A DNA stretch of 55,557 nucleotides, taken from NCBI GenBank assembly GCA_944385925.1, contig CALWZE010000083.1:1-55557 (forward strand), in the 5' to 3' direction. How positions within the stretch are numbered: the first letter of the stretch is position 1; each line of letters begins with the position of its first letter. The notes under the pieces are model-generated. The model saw only the letters and a program-made list of their open reading frames with translations, was not told where the DNA came from and made no database searches. Positions 50,474-55,557 of this stretch are shown piece after piece. Both the position numbers and the translations under genes were made by a program. This DNA comes from an uncultured Clostridia bacterium. Its GTDB lineage: Bacteria > Bacillota > Clostridia > Oscillospirales > Ruminococcaceae.

Positions 50474-50504
50474 TACTTCATTTTTTTATATAAAAAATGA
50501 AGTA
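50474..50504. promoter_or_regulatory. Perfect 13-bp inverted repeat upstream of the pentose promoter
   Basis: TACTTCATTTTTT and AAAAAATGAAGTA flank a 5-base centre, about 60 bases upstream of the -35. It could be an operator for the RpiR protein or a terminator for the RpiR transcript arriving from the right; its T run suits the latter less well. Confidence 0.45.
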
Positions 50505-51062
50505 TTTAGAGCAATTGTTTTTGATGCACAACGCGCTCCAGATTCATCACAAAAATCAATTACTTCTTTTAGATGATGTCGTATCTATTTTCTGCTATGT
50601 TATGTTTTTTGCAAATCGAGCAATAAATGCAAACAAAAAAAGCCATTGCATGGACTGTCAAAACTGGAACAAAGTTCTGACAGACACATGCAACAGCCCA
50701 CCAGTCAAAAAAATATCATTTTGATTCGAAAATGCACTTTTCTGATTAAGCCATCTATTGATCTCGTAAAAATTCTACACGACAGGTGTTTTTTTGTTAA
50801 ACAAAAGTTCGAAGATCTGCTCCTCTTTTTTACGCATACCAGCTCCTGCTCGTCCACCCCCGGGAAGGCAGGAATGTCAAGCCGAATACATCTGTGTTCT
50901 CCATACAATTTACAGAGCAAAACGAGACTCGAGCGCATAATGTTCAAAATAAAATACAAAGGATGTTAGCAGGTTTGTGACAGAGAAAGCAGCAATTCCG
51001 TTATGCACAAACAAGGAGACCACCGAGTGAATCTACTCTTTCACCCAGGCAGAATCATCATA
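50505..51062. other. AT-rich intergenic region between rpiR-type gene and transporter
   Basis: About 560 bases without a supported gene. A minus frame at 50705-50959 contains RLDIPAFPGVDEQELV, which looks protein-like, but it has no ribosome binding site and no family I can name. It may be a gene fragment. Confidence 0.4.
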
Positions 51063-51938
51063 TTATAAAATTTTATTGACTCCCAGCGCCTCTGTAGCCT
51101 TTTTCAAGCGTTGTCTGTATTGAGGCTCGCCCTTGTGGAGCACTCCTAAATATAAGGCTTCCAGAATAGCCTGTTCAGCAATGCGCTGCGCAACTAATTC
51201 CTTTCCCTCAGACAAGTCAATGGTTGCCGTGAACAATTTTATTCTGCAATAACGTACTAGCGGCGATTTCTGCATTTTCGTAATCCCAATCGTAATCGCG
51301 CCATTTTTTTGCGCTATTCTCATCGCTTCCACCACCGGTCTTGACCGGCCTGTATGAGAAATTGCAATAGCCACGTCTCGCTCACTAAGATTTGATGCCT
51401 GAATAACTTGAAGGTCCGGGTCGCTATTCACAGTGCACGGGATGCCTATTTTCATAAACTTATTCTGGGCAAGCATACATGGAACCACTGCATCGCCGAT
51501 TGCACAAAAAAACACAGATCTAGCATGCAACAGAGCTTGGAGCGCTTCTTCATACCCATCCTCTGTGGCAAGGGCCAAGGAATCCGTCAGGGTCTGTATA
51601 TTGCCATAAAACACCTTACGTAGGATCTCGCCCATACTATCCCCAGCTTTTATCCCCTGCGGATTATCAAAATTTTCGAAATCGTTCGGATCGTCACAAT
51701 TTTGGAGAATCGTTTTCAGCTCATAGTATCCATCCAAATTAAGACGTCTACACATCCGGATAACAGACGCTTGGCTACTTCCGGATTTGCGCGAAAAATC
51801 CGCCAAAGTCATATCCCCGATCTCACTTACATGTTCGATCAGGTATTCCGCAGCACGTTTCTCAATTTTTGGAAGAGTGGAAAGCACGAATTTGATTTGC
51901 ACCATCAAGCGTTTCGCTGCCTCATTCGAGTCGATCAT
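51063..51938 (-). CDS. RpiR/MurR-family transcriptional regulator
   Basis: 291 residues. The N-terminal HTH_6 domain is at ~1-77 (KRAAEYLIEHVSEIGDMTLA, then SGSSQASVIRMCRRLNLDGY). A SIS sugar-phosphate-binding domain is at ~115-260 (RSVFFCAIGDAVVPCMLAQN, VAIAISHTGRSRPVVEAM). Such regulators sense phosphosugars; here xylulose 5-phosphate or a related product would be a natural effector. It is encoded upstream of, and in the same direction as, the pentose operon. ATG follows GGAGGGGG. Confidence 0.93.
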   Translation of the reverse strand: MIDSNEAAKRLMVQIKFVLSTLPKIEKRAAEYLIEHVSEIGDMTLADFSRKSGSSQASVIRMCRRLNLDGYYELKTILQNCDDPNDFENFDNPQGIKAGDSMGEILRKVFYGNIQTLTDSLALATEDGYEEALQALLHARSVFFCAIGDAVVPCMLAQNKFMKIGIPCTVNSDPDLQVIQASNLSERDVAIAISHTGRSRPVVEAMRIAQKNGAITIGITKMQKSPLVRYCRIKLFTATIDLSEGKELVAQRIAEQAILEALYLGVLHKGEPQYRQRLKKATEALGVNKIL

Positions 51939-52186
51939 ACATTCCCCCTCCTTTTCTTTATTTTACTTGATTATGCCTCAAAGTCAAACGCACTTTTGCG
52001 CGTCCACCCATAATCTTCAGAAGCCTTCTATGTAATCAGCAGTCGGCATATTGACATCTTCATCACATAGCATCACACCTTTTTCCATGCAACTTTTTTC
52101 GCAAAGGCAAGTCCGCAAGCAGCAGAACTGTTGATATCGGAAAATCCACCCTGCCGCTGGAAACCACACTTCAGAGATGCGTATAG

Positions 52187-52345
52187 TTGTCCGGGGAATA
52201 TATTCTCAAAAACGTCTACCGGTACAGGATGTTTGAAAAACGCTATATAATGGTTTACCAGATTATGGTCCGAACCGTTTATGCGGATTATGTGCTGGAT
52301 TGCCGCCAGGATTTTGGCTGGCCGTCCAATAAACCGCGATATTAA
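52187..52345 (+). pseudogene. Unidentified gene remnant ending at a strong terminator
   Basis: Fifty-two codons read like real protein (YILKNVYRYRMFEKRYIMVY, then RTVYADYVLDCRQDFGWPSN) and stop two bases before a strong terminator. In the same frame a TAG at 52184-52186 cuts off less convincing upstream sequence. No ribosome binding site is seen. I take it as the C-terminal remnant of a lost plus-strand gene; the family is not recognised. Confidence 0.35.
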
Positions 52346-52346
52346 A

Positions 52347-52386
52347 AAAACAAAACAGGGACGATCCTTCGTCCCTGTTTTGTTTT
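52347..52386 (+). terminator. Strong rho-independent terminator
   Basis: AAAACAAAACAGGGACG-atcctt-CGTCCCTGTTTTGTTTT, a 17-bp perfect stem. It follows the remnant at 52345 directly and would also stop minus-strand transcription. Confidence 0.85.
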
Positions 52387-53530
52387 GCCCCAAAAAAGAT
52401 CTTGGGTCGCTCGACTGGCGGCGAAAGGAGAGAAGCCAAAAGCGCGTGTCAATCAGAGATATGCCATCACCGATTCCATGCACATCGGAGAGTCGAAATT
52501 TGCAGTCGACGAAAACAGCAGCCAAATGCCACTTTGATGTTTCCACCGCCTGCTCAGGTCAATTCGTCCGCCCCGCTCCACAGAGGATGGTATGCTCGGA
52601 ATATATGCCGGGCTTTATCGAGGCAGCGGAAAGCCGTTTTGGAGAATTGGTGCAGAAGAAAATCTGAATTCTGCATTTCTCTGCGAGGTGCAAAATGCGG
52701 TAGATTTGTCCGCGAAGTGGCGTTTCCAACGCTCCCAGGACCTTCCAAATCGTCGTCTTTGTGGGATATAACGCTCTCGGTGCTTAGCGCCATGCGGAAT
52801 ACCGCTCTATCTCGGAAAAAGGCAGGGCGACCGTCCGGGCAGCAGCAAACGTTTTTCCTTTCGCATACCGTGTACATTGCTTCCCTAAACAATGTACATC
52901 TTAGAAGCGCCGGTCGAGGCGCTGTCCCATTCGACGCTGATCAAGCGCGCAGGCAAAAACTGGCGCACACTCCACTACAAACCACTTTGCAGCCTGCCCC
53001 AACCCAAAGAAAAACAACCGTCATCGCGCTTGAACAGGAATTGCAAGCCGACTACAGTCCCGCATTACATTGCATCTGAATATAGATGAGATAGAGCGTG
53101 CCACAACCCGACCCCTGTGGCAGATTCTGTTCAGCCGGATGGAAGTCGTGGATCAGCACCTACCATCAAAGGAGTTTTTAACGATCATCTCTGTATTCAG
53201 AGCAAAAACTTTTCCGCAGCAGCCCGATGACCCGGCTATTTTACGTCAGCTTGCTGACGTAGCAAGCACTGGGTTAGTTAACGCAATCCGCCTCAGGGGC
53301 TAGTCCCTGAGACACTACGTTTTCGTAAACATGCTTTAAAGGGTTATATGAAAAAATCTGCCGCATTTAGGCGCTGCTGTCACCAGAAGAACCGGAATCG
53401 CTGAATCAGGAAGCAAAAATACAAGATCGTCTCCGGAAGAATATACCCGAAAGGCGATCATCGGCGCAATCCCGAAACAGGTCCCGCCATCGAAGTGCGC
53501 AAAGCTTATGGGAATTGCAGCATAAAGAAA
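52387..53530. other. Degenerate DNA, no intact gene
   Basis: Over 1.1 kb with no frame that has both a ribosome binding site and a recognisable fold. The plus frame 53070-53303 (77 codons) includes RPLWQILFSRMEVVDQHLPS and KTFPQQPDDPAILRQLADVA, which reads protein-like but matches nothing I know. A small hairpin, CGTCAGC with GCTGACG, is near 53245-53260. The stretch looks like decayed genes or a former insertion. Confidence 0.4.
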
Positions 53531-53908
53531 CTATAACGCCTCTAATTTCGCAAGCAGATAGGTCAGAGAACTGTCGTAAAAAACAAAATCATCTACCAGA
53601 GCGGCATTTTTCGCGTCTACGGCCACTTTGCGCACAATTGGGTGTTCCGGTCTGACCAGAAGCAATATTTTTACGCCCTGTTCAGCACGCCGGAATGATT
53701 GGCAGGTCTCAATTGCCTGCTCAATATCCGACCGATCTACAATATCCAATATCACTACATCCGCATGGAAAACATCGACGCCGACGACAGCCTGCGAATA
53801 GCTGAGCTGGGCTGCCCACAGGAAATTGAGCTCTGGCTTTGATTGAACGGCCGTCGATAGTCCCTGCCCGAGCATCTTATTGGATGATATAAATAGAACC
53901 GTTTTCAT
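53531..53908 (-). CDS. Stand-alone pseudo-receiver domain protein
   Basis: 125 residues with the length and beta-alpha pattern of a CheY-like receiver (KTVLFISSNKMLGQGL, ADVVILDIVDRSD, VKILLLVRPEHPIV). The phospho-Asp position is present in VILDI. The N-terminal acidic pair is replaced by SS, and the conserved Lys near the end (usually KP) is missing (DFVFYDSSLTYLL). This suggests a receiver that is not switched by normal phosphorylation. There is no output domain and no kinase nearby. ATG at 53908 follows AGAAGGTG by six bases. Confidence 0.65.
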   Translation of the reverse strand: MKTVLFISSNKMLGQGLSTAVQSKPELNFLWAAQLSYSQAVVGVDVFHADVVILDIVDRSDIEQAIETCQSFRRAEQGVKILLLVRPEHPIVRKVAVDAKNAALVDDFVFYDSSLTYLLAKLEAL

Positions 53909-54011
53909 GATCGGCACCTTCTATCAAACACAAATAATTCTCCGATTGTCTTGATGAGTGTTCAGCCCCCTTCGTTCGCCGATCCGATTTTTCCGCAAAA
54001 TTTCTTTTGGT

Positions 54012-54581
54012 TCACGCCCACGGGTCGGCAGCTTTTGGAGTACGGACCCCGGTGAGCAGATACTGTTCCCAGAGGAACCACTTTCCATCGCTGCCGCGCT
54101 GACGCAGCTTGATTGGGCGAGGATCATCTGCACCGCCGCAGGGGATAAACAGTTTCATATAGCCCTGCTCCTCACCGGAAATATGACTGCTTTCGATTCG
54201 GATGGTATATGGCAAGGTGGGCGTATAGTTGTTTTCAGCAGTGGAACCGGCAAAATATGTGAAGGGCAGATAGGTCTTTCCGTCACGGAAACGGTCGTTC
54301 AGGAAGGAAATGTCCTGTCCGTTCAATGGCCTCGGCCCACGCAGCCAGTTCAGCATATCAGTGCCGGTTTTTTGATCTGCAGCATATGCGCATAGCGCCA
54401 GAACGGTCAGCGCGGCTGTCTGAAACGGGGTGTCGAGAGACGCCTGCGGAAGAGCCTGCAGCTCGGCAAGGCTTTCGGGCAGCGCCGTGAAGATAAAGGT
54501 TTCAGATTTATTTCCGGCAGATGCGGCAGCCGCCGCTGCAGTATCCATCGCGGTATGTTTCAGTTTGTCAAAAATGCTCAT
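54012..54581 (-). CDS. DUF6935 family protein
   Basis: 189 residues that I recognise as a DUF6935-type protein: FTALPESLAELQALPQASLD near 30, RGPRPLNGQDISFLNDRFRD near 85, and RIESSHISGEEQGYMKLFIP followed by DGKWFLWEQYLL to the C-terminus. The N-terminal ~25 residues are Ala-rich and helical. No signal peptide is seen. Function is unknown. ATG follows GAGGAGG by six bases. It is a single-gene unit as far as visible. Confidence 0.8.
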   Translation of the reverse strand: MSIFDKLKHTAMDTAAAAAASAGNKSETFIFTALPESLAELQALPQASLDTPFQTAALTVLALCAYAADQKTGTDMLNWLRGPRPLNGQDISFLNDRFRDGKTYLPFTYFAGSTAENNYTPTLPYTIRIESSHISGEEQGYMKLFIPCGGADDPRPIKLRQRGSDGKWFLWEQYLLTGVRTPKAADPWA

Positions 54582-54922
54582 ACGGTTCCTCCTCTCATTC
54601 CCGGAAATCTCCCGTATTCCTGTTGCTCATCCCGGCATGCGGCGCAGGTGCTCCTGCGGCAGTCCCTCGCTTCGTTCGGTTTTGAAGCGGTCCGGGCCGC
54701 AGGAAACGTTCCGGCTTCACGCCGCCGTCCGCAAGGCCGGGTTATGTGTCCAAAGCCCCGCGCCGGCCCGGAACGGAATATCCGAAAAAGCGCAGATTTT
54801 CCGCCTGTCCGCCGCTCCGGTCCGTCCGGACCGCGGCGCGCAAAAACGCAGCCGCTCATTTCAGGTGTCCCGGGCCGTGTCTTTTTGCGCGCGGCCCTTT
54901 GCGCGGCCGCGCGCCGTTTATC
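54582..54922. other. GC-rich intergenic region with terminal hairpin
   Basis: About 340 bases of very GC-rich DNA without a supported gene. Next to the stop of the right-edge gene, GCGCGCGGCC pairs with GGCCGCGCGC (about 54886-54913) and could end its transcript without a T run, like the hairpins near 9,200 and 11,150. Confidence 0.5.
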
Positions 54923-55557
54923 TTACTCGGTCGCAAACGTATATTCGAGTTCGAGGTTCATTTCGGATACACCGTCGCCGAAAAAAGGCGGACAGACGCC
55001 GGTTTCAGGGTCCTGCCGGATGTTGAGGGTTTCGCCGGCAAAATTGTTCCGCACCGGAAAATTGCCGATGACATCGGCGCCCGCGCTGTCAAAAACCTCC
55101 AGATGCAGGCAGTCCTCTTCCATGCGCCAAACCCCGGAATAAGCAAGCGTATATGCCTGGTCTTTCTCAGCCTGATAGTAGAGTTCCGCAGCGCCGGAAT
55201 AGTCCGGGTCTGCGTTTTCCCACTGCAGCTCCATAAACCAGTGTTCACATTTCCAGGTGGTATCCGCAAGCCCCATATCCGTTGGATATCCGCTCCATCC
55301 TCCCGAATCCCAGCCCTCGGGATAATCCGATCCGACAATGCTGCCGAAAAACGCGAAATCCAGCAGCATGGGGACATAATCTTCACCTATGGGCACGGCA
55401 GGCACGCCGTACTCGTCGTTCAGCGGGCACCAGCTCACCTCAACGCCGCCGTTTGTCACAAGGACGATCTCGGTGTCCGGCTCCTCCCGCCACTGCTCAA
55501 AGTTCACGAACACCAGCACCGGGCGGGCATTCTCCTCCCGGTAAAGCACCTCCTCGG
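54923..55557 (-). CDS. Unknown protein, C-terminal part (start beyond window)
   Basis: The frame is open to the right edge, giving at least 211 residues. It contains a Trp-rich region (YPEGWDSGGWSGYPTDMG, then WFMELQWENADPD) and a beta-rich C-terminus (YSGVWRMEEDCLHLEVFDSA) that resembles a lipocalin-like or stress-type barrel only loosely. It is strongly acidic. The GTG at 55549 preceded by GAGGAG could be a start, but similar GAGGAG codons occur further in, so a longer gene is likelier. No family is recognised. Confidence 0.6.
   Translation of the reverse strand, partial: EEVLYREENARPVLVFVNFEQWREEPDTEIVLVTNGGVEVSWCPLNDEYGVPAVPIGEDYVPMLLDFAFFGSIVGSDYPEGWDSGGWSGYPTDMGLADTTWKCEHWFMELQWENADPDYSGAAELYYQAEKDQAYTLAYSGVWRMEEDCLHLEVFDSAGADVIGNFPVRNNFAGETLNIRQDPETGVCPPFFGDGVSEMNLELEYTFATE

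Noticed and set aside
52402-53079. A 225-codon plus-strand frame in the degenerate region
   Set aside because: The translation is Arg/Ser/Pro-rich without a domain, and no ribosome binding site precedes it.
1-55557. CRISPR arrays, tRNA, rRNA or prophage genes
   Set aside because: No regularly spaced repeats, cloverleaf-like sequences, rRNA signatures or phage structural genes were recognised on either strand.

Overview
The window looks like the chromosome of an anaerobic, low-to-mid GC Bacillota, most likely a gut-type clostridium (Oscillospiraceae or a relative). The grounds are AGGAGG-type ribosome binding sites with GTG/TTG starts, a SAM-I riboswitch on metK, an FMN riboswitch on a RibU transporter, recD2 next to comF, many ribose-type ABC transporters, and a YesM/YesN-type two-component system. 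This placement is inference. No rRNA, tRNA, CRISPR array or complete insertion sequence was seen.

Layout. 1-6 kb: the N-terminal part of a large RHS/YD-repeat protein (minus, runs off the left edge) with a short coupled upstream ORF, a divergent XRE regulator, a frameshifted low-GC GNAT acetyltransferase and hairpin-rich non-coding DNA. 6-15 kb: housekeeping and small genes on the minus strand (OadG-like small protein, ComF, RecD2, a membrane-anchored small protein, MetK, RibU, a VanH-like D-2-hydroxyacid dehydrogenase, a DUF2461 protein, an SDR).

15-26.5 kb: a 12-gene minus-strand operon under a divergent GntR/FadR regulator. It holds three ATC-hydrolase-family paralogues, a CyuA/UPF0597 cysteine-desulfidase-family protein with the usual CTEP cysteine changed to valine, a complete Liv-type ABC transporter, a DhaK/DhaL pair and an ornithine cyclodeaminase/mu-crystallin protein. 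I read it as an import-and-degrade pathway for a small, possibly sulfur-containing cyclic amino acid. It is the best candidate here for an undescribed system.

26.7-37.3 kb: a second catabolic unit. A ribose-type ABC transporter is followed by two zinc-motif UroD-fold methyltransferases around a cupin. A divergent three-gene sensor unit (lipoprotein binding protein, histidine kinase, AraC-type response regulator) faces it. The sensor binding protein is a paralogue of the transporter's own, and paired TTGCGCAA boxes lie between the two units.

37.4-42 kb: a CMD-cupin protein, a cyclophilin-like lipoprotein, an alpha/beta hydrolase, a sugar O-acetyltransferase and a LysR regulator. 42.5-52 kb: a pentose operon (RpiR regulator; ABC transporter; D-lyxose isomerase; split transketolase; FGGY kinase) that fits D-lyxose to D-xylulose to xylulose 5-phosphate. 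52-55.6 kb: degenerate DNA with a strong terminator, a lone pseudo-receiver protein, a DUF6935 protein and the C-terminal part of an unknown protein that runs off the right edge.
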